NCBI GenBank assembly: GCA_024704765.1
Contig: JAKMXF010000335.1
Coordinates: 208,141 to 272,140 of the forward strand
Reading direction: 5' to 3'
Source of the DNA: Oopsacas minuta
Taxonomy: Eukaryota; Porifera; Hexactinellida; Lyssacinosida; Leucopsacidae
Length of the DNA stretch: 64,000 nt
Both the position numbers and the translations under genes were made by a program. This document shows, in pieces, positions 25,101 through 35,145 of the stretch. A model generated the notes under the pieces. That model saw only the letters and a program-made list of their open reading frames with translations, was not told the DNA's origin and searched no databases. Each line of letters starts with the position of its first letter. Positions within the stretch are counted from its first letter, which is position 1.

Positions 25101-27005
25101 GAAGATGAGCTGAGGAGGGTAGGGAGAGAGGACAGTAAGAACAGGGAAGAAGAAGCTGATCTCCAGGGGAAGATAGATGAGGTAACATTATACCTAGACA
25201 GTACACAGAGACTGATTAAGAAAGTTACAAGAGAAAAGTTAGTCGTTATACTATCTTAAAATTTCTGGATTTTCTGTTTATTTTCGTTTACTTTGTTTCT
25301 TTTCATGATATTTATATACTTCATAATATTTCATAGACAAGAATCGATGGTAGATAGAAACTTGCTTAAGCTTCAAGTACGTAAGTTAAGAGATTCTCTA
25401 TTCACGCGAGCAGATGAAGTCTACTCTCTGGAAAAGAGAAAGTTAGAGCTGATTACTGCTATGACAGAGAGATCTAAGGAAATTGATTTGTTTAAGGAAA
25501 TGATAGAAGCACAGATACGAAGTAGTGCCAACGATAAACAAAAAGTAAGAGAAATTGGGCAAACTCTCTCGATGGGTTTGCCCCTTAAAATCAGTGTTTC
25601 GCGCAAAATTTGCTGATGAATTACTCCCAAGCCATTTCAACGATTTCCCCAGGATAATCCAGCGATGCCTGAAGGTTTGGTATAATCTATTTTGAATTAA
25701 TATTAGGTAAACTTTGAACTACACCAGAGACTAGCACAGATAGACAAACTACAAAAACGCTATGAAATAGTCTCTTTGTCACTAGCACCCCCCGAGGGAG
25801 AGGAAGTACACTCACAAGCTTATTACGTCATCAAGGCTGCACAGGAACGAGAAGAGTTACAACGAGAAGGTGATGAGCTTGATGCTAAAATAAGAAAAGC
25901 TGAGAGGGAAATACGAGCACTTGAAAATACACTTGGATTGATTTTTGATAGAAATGAATCATTCAGGCAAGGTTTTACAAATATCGGAAATATCGAGAAA
26001 TAGCGGAAATATCGAGAAATAGCGGAAATATCGGAAAATATCGGAAATATCGAGAAATATCGAGAAATATCGAGAAATATCGGAAATATCGGAAATATCG
26101 GAAATATCGGGTAATTTTCTGATATTTTTCAAAAATATCGCAGTAATATTTTTGAGAATTTTCGATATTTTTCATTATTGTTTCCAACCCAATATATCGA
26201 TGTCATTCTTTGGTACAGGAAAAGTCTACTTCGCGCAGACAATAAGAGCGAATTATCAAATGAAAGATCTATCCTTGAGAAACAGTTAAATTCAACTTTA
26301 GACAAATCTCGCTTTAAAGAAAGACAGAAGAGGGAACTTCTTGGTGACCTCGGGCATATGGAGAATAGATTACGTGATATGTTATCTGATGAACACTCCG
26401 TCGCTAATGTAATCGAGAAAAAACGTATTTCAGTTGAACAGACAAATAAATCTATTACAGAGCAAAAAGAAAAAGTTGACAGATCTCTCAAACAGTTAAC
26501 TAAGGCCTATCGTGAGCTTAAAGGGAAATGCGACGCGAATAAAGTCAGTAATATTGAGAAAGACATTGCATTACGAGATCTACGTGATTTGAACGTTGCA
26601 TCTGTGCAAGAAATGGTACAAGTCAGTGAGAAAGATTTATCAATGTTGGATAGTTTACATACTATCTTCTCACAAGTTGGTTTGCCGACTGTACAGTCTA
26701 CTCTGACAAGCAGACCTGGTTCACAAGTATCACTCGGTTCTTCACGTCATACGTCACGTGTTCCATCATGTGTACCATCAGCTGTTTCATCAGCTGTTAC
26801 TATGGGTGAGAAAGAAACTGGTCAGGTTGTAGCTACTAAAACAGTTGAGATAGGACTTGATTTACCATCCGAGCCAGGGTCTAGGAAAAGCAGTGCAGAC
26901 AGTTACAAACGTTCCGCTCAAAGTTCCAGGGTTCCGTCTGTAGCTTCTAGTCGCGCATCTTCCAGTCGTAAATCCCAGACAAAGATCGAGATTATTCTAT
27001 CTTAG
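22145..27005 (+). CDS. CCDC39: Coiled-coil domain-containing protein 39 (ciliary ruler)
   Basis: Ten exons join in phase: 22145-22393, 22675-23041, 23187-23405, 23765-23932, 24142-24383, 24555-24695, 24948-25237, 25337-25544, 25707-25966, 26219-27005; 976 aa (human 941). With CCDC40 it forms the 96-nm ruler that sets the position of inner dynein arms and radial spokes on motile axonemes. The chain is almost wholly coiled coil. Diagnostic blocks are [10 protein letters not shown] near the start, [34 protein letters not shown], and APPEGEEV...[12 protein letters not shown] with [16 protein letters not shown]. The tail is Ser-rich, as in vertebrates. An in-frame ATG at 22115 could add 10 residues; I chose 22145. 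The last intron (25967-26218) only keeps frame if it uses a GC donor. Presence of this gene implies motile cilia or flagella at some life stage. Confidence 0.95.
22411..22642 (+). repeat. MITE family A filling CCDC39 intron 1
   Basis: It runs from ACAGTCAAGTCCCGTTATAT to 'gacataacaggagttgactg' plus T, near-perfect inverted ends. It has the inner 'gaagctcaagggacctcgat' block. It accounts for about 232 of the 281 intron bases. Confidence 0.85.
23128..23186 (+). repeat. MITE family B fragment at the end of CCDC39 intron 2
   Basis: 'ctaggaattctatctattta', 'tttttcactctgt' and 'ccagaagttccccgtttcc' match the right half of the family B copy at 15943-16102. The intron's AG acceptor (23185-23186) directly follows, so repeat-derived bases form the polypyrimidine tract. 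Confidence 0.65.
23452..23720 (-). repeat. Repeat family I, copy 1 (CCDC39 intron 3)
   Basis: About 270 bp that is the reverse complement, with few differences, of 29680-29955. It has 'accgcccgcatcaagttta' at one end and 'ctacatgat' plus 'agctgaaac' at the other. It covers most of intron 23406-23764. No coding capacity. Confidence 0.85.
23965..24108 (+). repeat. MITE family E in CCDC39 intron 4
   Basis: The ends are TTACAGTAGAACCGCG and 'acgaggttctagtgta', with inner 'agtacgaatttccgaataat'. It fills about 144 of the 209 intron bases. Confidence 0.75.
24712..24864 (+). repeat. MITE family A in a CCDC39 intron
   Basis: It holds 'atatctaagctcaagagatc', 'gtgataattacttc', 'gacgatttggaaccatattt', and ends 'gatataaccggaattgattg'. 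The left end is decayed. The intron is 24696-24947. Confidence 0.75.
25978..26175. repeat. 9/10-bp satellite with inverted continuation in a CCDC39 intron
   Basis: About 130 bases are tandem copies of GGAAATATC and GAGAAATATC. The next ~65 bases carry the same motif inverted (GATATTTTTC), so the two parts could pair. It makes up most of intron 25967-26218. Confidence 0.9.
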
Positions 27006-27756
27006 CACATAACTATCACACAACCCGATCACTATGATAAGTAAATTCCATAAATGAACACACTAGTATTGTATCTCTATTTAATCTCTCAATAATTCAT
27101 TACACAGTGTATTTCATTGTTTATTGTGAAGATAGGGGTCGTACAAACATTACGCTTCCAGGATGGAAAAGTGGGTCTGATTTCTAGAAATTGCGTTTTC
27201 ACAAATTCTGTGGACCCCAGGTTAGGAATCGCTGTCATGCCGTAGAGATTAAAACTTGTGGATTTGACCTCTGAAATTTTGAACTTATCTTGGGGTTATA
27301 AGCATCTTTCAAAATCTGCAATGACACACACCATATGCTCTATTGTATGGAATGATTACTGCCATACGTACGTAGTTAATTGTGCTCTTAACCTCATGCA
27401 CGTATACACACAGATTCATATAATATTATATTCTTTATACTCAGATATATATTCTAACCAAATCTTAACAGAAATCTATTATTTCTATAGAATACTGCAC
27501 GTTGTACGTTTAAATAGGATTCTCAATGGGGTGATAGTCAATTAATACTTACGTAATGTTTTTATTAGTCTTGTAATATGGCATTTGGTATATGGCTTGA
27601 GTTGTGAGTTATGAAATATATGTACGCAGCTTTATAACGTTTATCACGCATAAAAACTGAAGTACAATCATTCAAATGACTCATCACGAGTATAATTGAA
27701 TATCTAATATAAATAATACGCAAAAATTATCATTTTTCAACCAATAATTCTGCAAA
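27006..27756. other. Intergenic region between CCDC39 and the MFS gene
   Basis: It contains one decayed family D element at about 27130-27233 ('taggggtcgtacaaac', 'ctgtggaccccaggttagga'). Nothing else is recognised. Confidence 0.5.
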
Positions 27757-29061
27757 ATGGCCAAATTTAGCCAAAAACCAATTAGAGTATTCGTTACATG
27801 CTCAATCGCACTTTTAACATTTGGATTATCACTTTTCATCGATTCCTATACTTCCCCCATAGAAGATGAAATATTATCAGATGGCATTCTCTCTGAAAAT
27901 ATGTACCCTGTATTTGCATCAATGCTTAGTCTAGGAGGGTTAATTGGTGCAGTATTTGCCGGTCCTATCACGGAATGTTTTGGCATAAAATCCGCGATAA
28001 TATTCGTGTCTCCGTTAGCGGCAATCGGTGGATTTGGGTGTATCGTTGCTAGTAGCCCAATAGTGCTTGTATTCGGGCGAATGTTAATTGGTATGCAAAT
28101 AGGGGTCGTGAATTCAACTGTACCCATTTACATCTCTGAAATTTCTTCTTCGAAACGGAAATTGTATGGATCTGTTCTAGGGCTTGGTCTAAGGATGGGA
28201 ACATTTATAGCTTATACTATCGGTCTCTGGCTGGGTTTCCGTTGGATTGTTGTATTCTATCTATCTTGTCTGTTCGTGTTAACTTTCCTGCTAAGCTACC
28301 AGCCAGATAGCCCGCACTGGCTTCATTCAAAAGGCTACACACAGAGTGCAATTAGAGCTACAGCATATTTACATGAATGCTATGAGGATCTTGATTGTAA
28401 ATTTCCTGAAAAGGAAACACACAAATCTATGGCGAGTTTCATGCGTGGATTTTTTGCATTACCCGTAATTAGACCTTTGATAATATGCTGTTCTATACAA
28501 ATATTTAAAGAGTCATCCGCCCAGCAATTGTTACTATTATACGCGGCACATACACTTGAAGCAGGTGTCAGTATTAATCCACAATTCGCAGCAATTTTTA
28601 ACATACTTTCACAGGTTTTTGGCAGTATAATATTCCTATGGGTAATACAGAAAATCCATTGGAAGAAGTTGGTTATTTTAACTACGATTTTTCAAGCAAT
28701 TTGCAATGCATTACTGGCGGTGACTTTGTATTTGTCAATTGACGAGCTACGGTGCACACATTCGGTATATACGTCATGTTTCTGTGGTGTACTAATGTAT
28801 GCACCACTTATTATTACGAGCGTAATGTCATTTGCTTATGGGATCGGTTGGGGATCTATTGTATGGTGGTTGTACGGAGAAATCCTTGATAAACGATATG
28901 CACGTGTTTGTGCGGGAATCGCGACTTTTTGCACGTATCTAGCTTCGTTTCTTAATCAGTTATTTGCTCCTATTTTGGTTAATTACGCTGGATCTGCTGT
29001 TGTGTTCTTTGGATATTCATGTTGTTGTGTTTTAGCTTTAGTTTTTCAGTATTTTTATTAG
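27757..29061 (+). CDS. Sugar-porter-like MFS transporter, intronless
   Basis: Single-exon frame of 434 aa with about 12 hydrophobic segments; a plasma or internal membrane carrier. Family marks are GRMLIGMQIGVVNSTVPIYISEIS (residues about 108-131), PDSPHWLHSKG at the end of the first half (PESPRWL in GLUTs), and GWGSIVWWLYGEI near TM10 (G-x-G-P-I-P-W-x4-E-I in GLUTs). This places it in the sugar porter (SLC2-like) branch. The conserved RxGRR loops after TM2 and TM8 are degenerate (TECFGIKSAI and QKIHWKKL), so substrate and activity are uncertain. The protein is somewhat short for the family (450-500 aa). Neighbouring genes are mostly split, so the lack of introns could mean retroposition or a lineage-specific intronless family. 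Confidence 0.83.
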   Translation: MAKFSQKPIRVFVTCSIALLTFGLSLFIDSYTSPIEDEILSDGILSENMYPVFASMLSLGGLIGAVFAGPITECFGIKSAIIFVSPLAAIGGFGCIVASSPIVLVFGRMLIGMQIGVVNSTVPIYISEISSSKRKLYGSVLGLGLRMGTFIAYTIGLWLGFRWIVVFYLSCLFVLTFLLSYQPDSPHWLHSKGYTQSAIRATAYLHECYEDLDCKFPEKETHKSMASFMRGFFALPVIRPLIICCSIQIFKESSAQQLLLLYAAHTLEAGVSINPQFAAIFNILSQVFGSIIFLWVIQKIHWKKLVILTTIFQAICNALLAVTLYLSIDELRCTHSVYTSCFCGVLMYAPLIITSVMSFAYGIGWGSIVWWLYGEILDKRYARVCAGIATFCTYLASFLNQLFAPILVNYAGSAVVFFGYSCCCVLALVFQYFY

Positions 29062-30026
29062 TTAAACTTTGTTATAAATTTGTTATTCTTTGCTAGATAT
29101 TTATTGATAGTTTATTAAATGAATATTCGAAGTTCCCTTCTTAATTGCGATATGAATAGCAAATGCAATAGCTACGGTTAAAAGGACAGTTTGCAGGAAG
29201 TAAACTGTCCTCAACACGTAGAGATTAATTACTGCCAACACTCCCGGGATTTACAAGAAATCCAGGGAAGTTTTGCGAATTTATATGCTTTTTCCCAATT
29301 AATTCCATAAATGGCCATTTTTGGATGTAAAACTTAGTATTTTTTGGAAATCCCGGAAAGGTGTAGTTGATGGGAAATACAATATTTAGCTGATATTCAA
29401 TATATTCATATCCTCGACTTAAGTTCATTGTACAATTTTCTGCACCAGAAACACCAAATATTTTAATAAATATAATATTTACACATACACAGACAAGCAA
29501 CACTCTAATTGCTAAAACGTAATCTCATAGTGATAGCTCTTATCCATGTGGCATATTCTATGAAACCACTAACTAAATCCAATTGATTATATAATAGGCT
29601 AATAGTGGCCTCTACTGCCAGATTTATCGTAGTTTTTTATCCAAATTTCCGTTTGTTGAGAATATATAATTATGTCCCTGTTTCAGCTCTACATGATATC
29701 CATCTAAGCATGTGAGTGGGCGGCATTTATATCTTATATTTTATGACGTTATCATAAGTGTCCAATTCATGGAAATATTTCAATGATTCTACTTCTAAAT
29801 ATGTTAATTAAGCGTGTTAAAGGAGATCTGTGAAGATAAAATCACTACTATTCACCCGTTAGTTAGTAAATATATTGTGTAGCTGAATGTCACTCATAAA
29901 ATGTTTACAATATTCATGTAGCAGGTAACTTGATGCGGGCGGTGGAGCTGAAACTAGTTCCCAACTAACAGTGGCCTAATACGTTATTTTTTAATGTTTA
30001 TTATTGGTGGCTATATTTCTGTTAGT
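29062..30026. other. Intergenic region between the MFS gene and NDUFS6
   Basis: It holds the second family I copy (29680-29955). The rest is AT-rich without recognisable features. Confidence 0.5.
29680..29955 (+). repeat. Repeat family I, copy 2 (upstream of NDUFS6)
   Basis: It begins 'gtttcagctctacatgatat' and ends 'ggcggtggagctgaaac', giving a short inverted terminus (GTTTCAGCTC / GAGCTGAAAC). It is collinear with 23720-23452 on the opposite strand. It ends about 70 bases before the NDUFS6 start, so it may form part of that promoter. Confidence 0.85.
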
Positions 30027-30407
30027 ATGTTTAGATTATTGGTGTCTAAACCGTATTTTGGAGTTGCGAACAGACATTCCATTGTTACAGCCAGGAAACT
30101 AAGCAAATCATTCCCTGAAGACACACAAACTCACACTGGTCAGAGATGGGATCGTAAAGATACCAGACTGACTAGATTTATCGATAAAGGAAAAGAAATA
30201 AACACTCGTTTCGCCATAAACCTTCTCTCTGAGGAGCCAGTTGCGATTATCAATGATACCCACGTATATTGTGGTGGGGAACTTGGCGCATTAGGTCATC
30301 CAAAGGTTTACATAAATCTTGATAAACCACACATACAATCGTGTGGATATTGTGGTAAGACTTTTGTAGCCAAACAATTCAAAGAATTGGCTACTTCTAA
30401 ATCTTGA
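30027..30407 (+). CDS. NDUFS6: NADH dehydrogenase iron-sulfur protein 6, mitochondrial
   Basis: Single exon, 126 aa (human 124). It is an accessory subunit of the matrix arm of complex I that binds one zinc ion. The N-terminal ~28 residues are basic and Ser-rich with no acids, as in a mitochondrial presequence. The core reads THTGQRWDRKDTRLTRF, then FAINLLSEEPV, then ALGHPKVYINLDKPHIQSCGYCG. The zinc ligands C82, H91, C106 and C109 are all present. I chose the ATG at 30027 because it gives a typical presequence; an in-frame ATG at 29994 would add 11 hydrophobic residues. No intron is present. Confidence 0.95.
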   Translation: MFRLLVSKPYFGVANRHSIVTARKLSKSFPEDTQTHTGQRWDRKDTRLTRFIDKGKEINTRFAINLLSEEPVAIINDTHVYCGGELGALGHPKVYINLDKPHIQSCGYCGKTFVAKQFKELATSKS

Positions 30408-31503
30408 TTTCATGCTGTGACGTAATAATATGTGAGTTAACCAAATACATACAACCTATACATGTTACTTATGTCGATTATACAGAATTGTCTCGCGTTA
30501 TTACGATTTAATGTATTCTGGTTTTGAAAGATACCAATTTTAATGTAGGCTGCACTTACCGACCCATTTTTGCATGTATACAAGAGGTTTGTCGGTCTAT
30601 TTGTTCCAGTTCAAAGTTCACTTGGTCCACAGTCAAAATTCGATGGCCCCATCGATTTGATAGTGATTAGTTTACACATTTTTACATATCACACTTACCC
30701 GAAATTATACCTACATAATCCAATCTCTATGCTACATAAATTCATACAAATTCTTGTCTATTCATTTTATAGGTTTACTAGTTTGATAAGAATTTCGTTA
30801 TCTATATTATTGCGATTATCCTATCTTAGTAGTGATAATAAATCTGTAATTTGTCTACTGCCCACTAGCTTATGGTATGTTCAACGTTGTTGCTTCAATG
30901 TGCATTTATTCGTCTTTCAATCATTCTCTTGTAGATATGAAATAGAGGAATAGTTATACACTCATTTTACTGGTTTGAGATAGACACAATTTTGGTATAT
31001 ATAAATGTGTATAGGGAGATACTTTTCAGAAGCTTTCTGAAAATTATAGTGTACAGTGCAGTGCGATCCGACAAAGCTAAAATTGTTTCTATACAAGTCG
31101 AAATAAGTAAAACGAGGGGAAATGATATTCTTTAGAAACGAATTTACCGCTATTACTGGACATTATGCATTTATGGGAGTCATTATATCAAGGTTACTAG
31201 GTTGCTATACATGGCTTATCGTAGTATATATGGAACATATATGGAGCAATAGCAGCATTTCTCCCAAACAGGCAATTTACCTAATTCCTAACAGAGCATA
31301 TAATTCAGTAGTAGGAAATATTTCAATTTCAAACCATTACAGTGTAACCGCCATAACCCCGGGGTACCAGGGAAGCCGAAATGCTACCCTGTTTCCCTGT
31401 TTATGGAGATTCATTTATATGGGACTAGGAATCACTCTAATTACTTCTCACTGCATATCCACACATTAAATGTCAATAAATTTTGTAAAAGTAGTTATTT
31501 CTG
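30408..31503. other. Intergenic region before the D/D-domain gene
   Basis: It contains one family B repeat at 31339-31445 and some long chance reading frames without family resemblance. Confidence 0.5.
31339..31445 (+). repeat. MITE family B copy
   Basis: It reads ACAGTGTAACCGCC, 'gggaagccgaaatgctaccc', 'ttatggagattcatttatat' and 'gggactaggaat', the family B order. The right end is missing. It stops about 60 bases before the next start codon. Confidence 0.75.
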
Positions 31504-33939
31504 ATGGCAACTGTCTCTCCAGACGAATCTCCAACCCAAATTATTGGAGAAAATGGTGAAGTGGCACGTGATGAGACTGTTACGAAACAGGAACCAACCG
31601 AAAATAAATTAAATTCCAATGAATCCAATGGGTCTCCAACTCAAACACCTGTTGAAACTGAACCAGTTCCAAAACCCAAGTTGACTGCAGAAGAATACCT
31701 CGAAAAACACAAAATTAACATTCTTTTCGAAGAATTAATCTTTCGTACTCTAGATGGTACACCTGAAAATCCATTGAAATTCCTTCTCACCAATTTGGAA
31801 GCTATGGACAAGGACAATTGGGTACCAGGATATTCACAGGAAGAGAAAGCGAATGCTGTTTCGAAAATATTTAAGAGCCATGAAGCTGACAAATCGGCAG
31901 GCCCTAAATCCATCGGGGGAGCGACACGTCCAGGTCCTGCTGGGAGAGGTTCCCCTGCAAAGACTAGTGCGACTACAACGAGGCCTGTTGGAGGGAGAGC
32001 TCCTACAGTCCGACCATCCCCGGCTAGCAAAACAGTGTCTTCACCCCCGAAAGTGGGGATATCCACTGGCCGTGTTACCAATCCTAGGACAGGTGTAAAA
32101 ACAACTGCCACTCCAGTTGTAAAAACAACTGCTACGCCAGTCGTAAAAACAACTGCTACGCCAGTCGCAAAAACAACTGCTACGCCAGTCGTAAAAACAA
32201 CTACTACGCCAGTTAAAACAGCCACAAATACAACCAATCGAAATACTAATTCAAATCCAGTAAAAACTGCCCCCGCGAAGACCGGTATAACCGGTGGAGC
32301 TGTGAAGACCGGTTCATCTACGTCACTAGCAAGTTCCACATCTAAAACTTCAATCACGAAAACTTCTTCTCCAGGATCTGCCTCAAAAGTAACTAACCCG
32401 AGAACTGCCACCGGACCGAAAACATCTGTCGGCGCTAAAACCGGCACAACAGGTGTGAGAACCGCCACGGTCGGTACCGGTACTAAAACCGGTACTAATA
32501 CTTCTGTTACAAAGACCGGGGGCGCTGCCAAAACAACTGCTACACCTAGGACTACTGTAAGACTTACTGCAACAACTGGTAGAACTCCCGCGGGGAAAAC
32601 CAGCGCCGCAACGAAGACGCCAACCGGTACAGCAGGCAGGACACTCGGCACTGGCACAAGAGCTGGAGCCGGTAGAAATACTACCAAGACAGCAGCTGCT
32701 ACTCCAACTAAAGGAAAGCAAGATACAGCTACTAAAACGGAAGAAATCGGGAAATATGCCGAACCGGATCCTGAACCGAAACCTCCGACACCGGTTGAGG
32801 AACCTAAAGTACCAACACCTGAGGAGCCGAAACAACCAATAGATGACGGTATGTGTTCTAAGATAAAGGGGGGTGATGAACCGGAACCGGAAGCATTAGA
32901 TCATGAGGATCAGCTGGCCTTAGATGACGCGGTTCATTTATCTGATGATGAGAATATACATGTGGCAGAAAAGACACCATCTGACAATGAATCCGACAAA
33001 TTCCCGCTCAAAGATCTGCCACAAGTCACAGAACAAATTGACAGTTCAGCTGATAAATATATGACGTCAGAAAATTACGCAGATGACCTACAAGCCATTG
33101 AGAATGAAGCGGAACAGCTGAATCAAGGTGATACTTTAGAGGAATTTATTGATGAAGGAATTGAAGTTAAAGATGATTACACTTCTGGATCTGATCCTAG
33201 TTTCCGGTTACGAATAGCTGATGAGATCGATAATCCAGTGAATAGTATACCTACTATGCCTCAGTCAATGGGGAGTCAATTGGGAGATTATACAGCAGTA
33301 CAGACAGGTGAAAATACTCAAATTACCCCTGAGCCTCTTGTAGATGTTGAAGAAAATGTTGTTGAGGATGAATCGAAGAAAGAGAAAGCTCAAGAACCAC
33401 CCCAAGATATCCAACCTTTAGTAAGTGAAGAAGTTATTATTACTGAATCTAAGAAAGATTCACCGCTTGAAAAACCGAAAGACTTTCAACCGTTAGTCCC
33501 GACTGATGATCTAATAGGTCAGACAGTAACTGATCCGATACAAGAGCAAACAACTGGACACAAATTCTCTGGGGATTTGGGTATTAATATGAATGAGAAA
33601 TCTACTAGTTTACATGAACCTGCGAAAGATGAGGAAATAAGTACTACAGTCGATCTGTTAGGAATCAATCCAGGCCCTGCCCAGGAGGCTACCACGGAGC
33701 CGGATACGAAACAGGTTAGCTCTCCCTCACCAATCATAGATCTCGGTGACTTAATCACGGTAAAAACAGCTGAACAACAACCTAATCCTATTATTAACGA
33801 TGTACAACCTCCTACTCCTGAAGAACAGATAGCCCAACCACTCCAAACCAAAAGTGATGCTCCACCGGCCCCCTCCCCAGATCAAGGAGACCCCCTCACC
33901 CAGATCGAGCCCCCGGCTAACACCGAGGACGCTAACTAA
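31504..33939 (+). CDS. RIIa-like docking/dimerisation-domain protein with long low-complexity tail
   Basis: Single exon, 811 aa. Residues about 61-103 (TAEEYLEKHKINILFEELIF, then GTPENPLKFLLTNLE) match the RIIa/Dpy-30-type four-helix docking-dimerisation fold found in PKA regulatory subunits and several ciliary proteins. After it comes a basic Thr/Pro/Ala/Lys-rich region (about 130-420) with tandem KTTATPV units coded at 32096-32215. The last half is acidic and Glu/Pro-rich. No other domain is recognisable. The known role of this fold is to dimerise and hold amphipathic helices of anchoring proteins; a scaffold or axoneme-linked role is inference. The composition (basic, then acidic) also recalls microtubule-binding proteins. 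I assign no name. The long frame on the opposite strand (32687-31641) is a shadow of the repeat composition. Confidence 0.75.
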   Translation: MATVSPDESPTQIIGENGEVARDETVTKQEPTENKLNSNESNGSPTQTPVETEPVPKPKLTAEEYLEKHKINILFEELIFRTLDGTPENPLKFLLTNLEAMDKDNWVPGYSQEEKANAVSKIFKSHEADKSAGPKSIGGATRPGPAGRGSPAKTSATTTRPVGGRAPTVRPSPASKTVSSPPKVGISTGRVTNPRTGVKTTATPVVKTTATPVVKTTATPVAKTTATPVVKTTTTPVKTATNTTNRNTNSNPVKTAPAKTGITGGAVKTGSSTSLASSTSKTSITKTSSPGSASKVTNPRTATGPKTSVGAKTGTTGVRTATVGTGTKTGTNTSVTKTGGAAKTTATPRTTVRLTATTGRTPAGKTSAATKTPTGTAGRTLGTGTRAGAGRNTTKTAAATPTKGKQDTATKTEEIGKYAEPDPEPKPPTPVEEPKVPTPEEPKQPIDDGMCSKIKGGDEPEPEALDHEDQLALDDAVHLSDDENIHVAEKTPSDNESDKFPLKDLPQVTEQIDSSADKYMTSENYADDLQAIENEAEQLNQGDTLEEFIDEGIEVKDDYTSGSDPSFRLRIADEIDNPVNSIPTMPQSMGSQLGDYTAVQTGENTQITPEPLVDVEENVVEDESKKEKAQEPPQDIQPLVSEEVIITESKKDSPLEKPKDFQPLVPTDDLIGQTVTDPIQEQTTGHKFSGDLGINMNEKSTSLHEPAKDEEISTTVDLLGINPGPAQEATTEPDTKQVSSPSPIIDLGDLITVKTAEQQPNPIINDVQPPTPEEQIAQPLQTKSDAPPAPSPDQGDPLTQIEPPANTEDAN
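32096..32215 (+). repeat. Coding tandem repeat (KTTATPV units)
   Basis: Five successive 24-base units encode variants of V-K-T-T-A-T-P-V. Units 2-4 are nearly identical in DNA ('aaaacaactgctacgccagt'), which points to recent duplication. Confidence 0.9.
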
Positions 33940-34134
33940 TCAACTACACAGCCTCCCTTCGGCTTGTTATTCTATGAATTGATTAGTTTGTTAATTGTAT
34001 TGAATTCCCTACCATTAGTTTGTATGTAGATAGACAGATCCTGTCTATTCTACTTTATAGTTTAGATCTGCTCTGTATATTATTAGACTTACTAAGTGTT
34101 GTATTTATAGTGAGATTGTAGTATTATCTTAAAA

Positions 34135-34140
34135 AATAAA
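34135..34140 (+). terminator. Polyadenylation signal of the D/D-domain gene
   Basis: Overlapping AATAAATAAA about 200 bases after the stop codon. Confidence 0.55.
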
Positions 34141-34995
34141 TAAATGGATCAATTTCTTTCATTTCATTTCTTTGGATACGGTCAGGGTGAAATATTTTTC
34201 GACCTGTGCCCTGGGGTATATTGGGGGGAACGGGGGAGCACCGTTCCCTTACTTTAAATTCGAGAGAGAACGCGAACGAGCTTTATGCAAATACTTGGCA
34301 TTATTAAACTATACTTTTCAGTTTAGAAATTAGAGTTCAACATTATAGTCAACATATTATCCAATTTTTGCATAAGTATCGTTCACATGGGGAAATGCTT
34401 ATATTCCTTCGATTTTCAGCTAAAAAGTACTAGATGAAGTAAATATTGAGTGTACGTATGTGAGAAGGAGGTATCAGTGTATATATACATAATACATACA
34501 TATTTTGGTTAATTAAATGTGAGGAAATGGAATTTTCCATACACCATTACATATGTTAATTACCATCAAACACAAGCACACACAGGTGGGCGACAAAACC
34601 ATTGTTACAATGGTAAATTGCTTTGTAGTGCTTACGCGGATTTGTCTGTGAATAATTAATGCATCGCTTAATACATTCATTTATCATACGATCCGTGTGG
34701 ATTACATATCAATGTGTATTAATGCATTTACAATTCAATACAATTCAGGTTGGAAATTGGATCTGCTTGTAAATGCGACCACATAATACTTAGGTCTATC
34801 TGTACTATGTACTCATTCTATCTGTTTAAAACACTGTTGTAGCAGTAGAGATGAGGAATTGAGAGAATTGATACTTTTTGGATAATTAGCGGTGAGTTTT
34901 GTAATTCAAATCTTTTTTATTTGCAAATACCAAAATTCTGTCCAATTGAGTATGTGTATAAATATTGCTATTTCAATTCAAAGAAATCTAATAGA

Positions 34996-35145
34996 AGCAC
35001 TAAACATCGGTCTCTGACCCCTTGGCGGTTCAGGGATGACAGCAGGGGGTACACAGGATCTCAAATTTGTAATTCAGTCAATGGGATGAGGATCACATAT
35101 TGTGTTAAATTGGTATAGGGTTTCATGGGTAAAAAAGTGCTGCAC
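34996..35145 (+). repeat. hAT-like MITE (family D), decayed
   Basis: It keeps 'ctctgaccccttggcggttc', 'agggggtacacaggatctc' and 'tggtatagggtttcatggg'. Confidence 0.55.

Noticed and set aside
25975-26187. Tandem YFR-repeat peptide on the minus strand
   Set aside because: It is a translation of the AAATATCGG satellite inside a CCDC39 intron.
26178-26218. Extension of the last CCDC39 exon leftwards to an upstream ATG
   Set aside because: The added residues do not align to CCDC39, while the acceptor at 26217-26218 gives a continuous match.
30570-30953. 127-residue plus-strand frame
   Set aside because: No recognisable domain and composition of AT-rich non-coding DNA; no supporting splice or promoter context.
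31122-31469. 115-residue frame just upstream of the D/D-domain gene
   Set aside because: Its second half is translated from a family B repeat.
31641-32687. 348-residue frame on the minus strand, Val/Pro/Ala-rich
   Set aside because: It mirrors the repetitive Thr/Lys/Pro codons of the D/D-domain gene on the plus strand and has no family marks.
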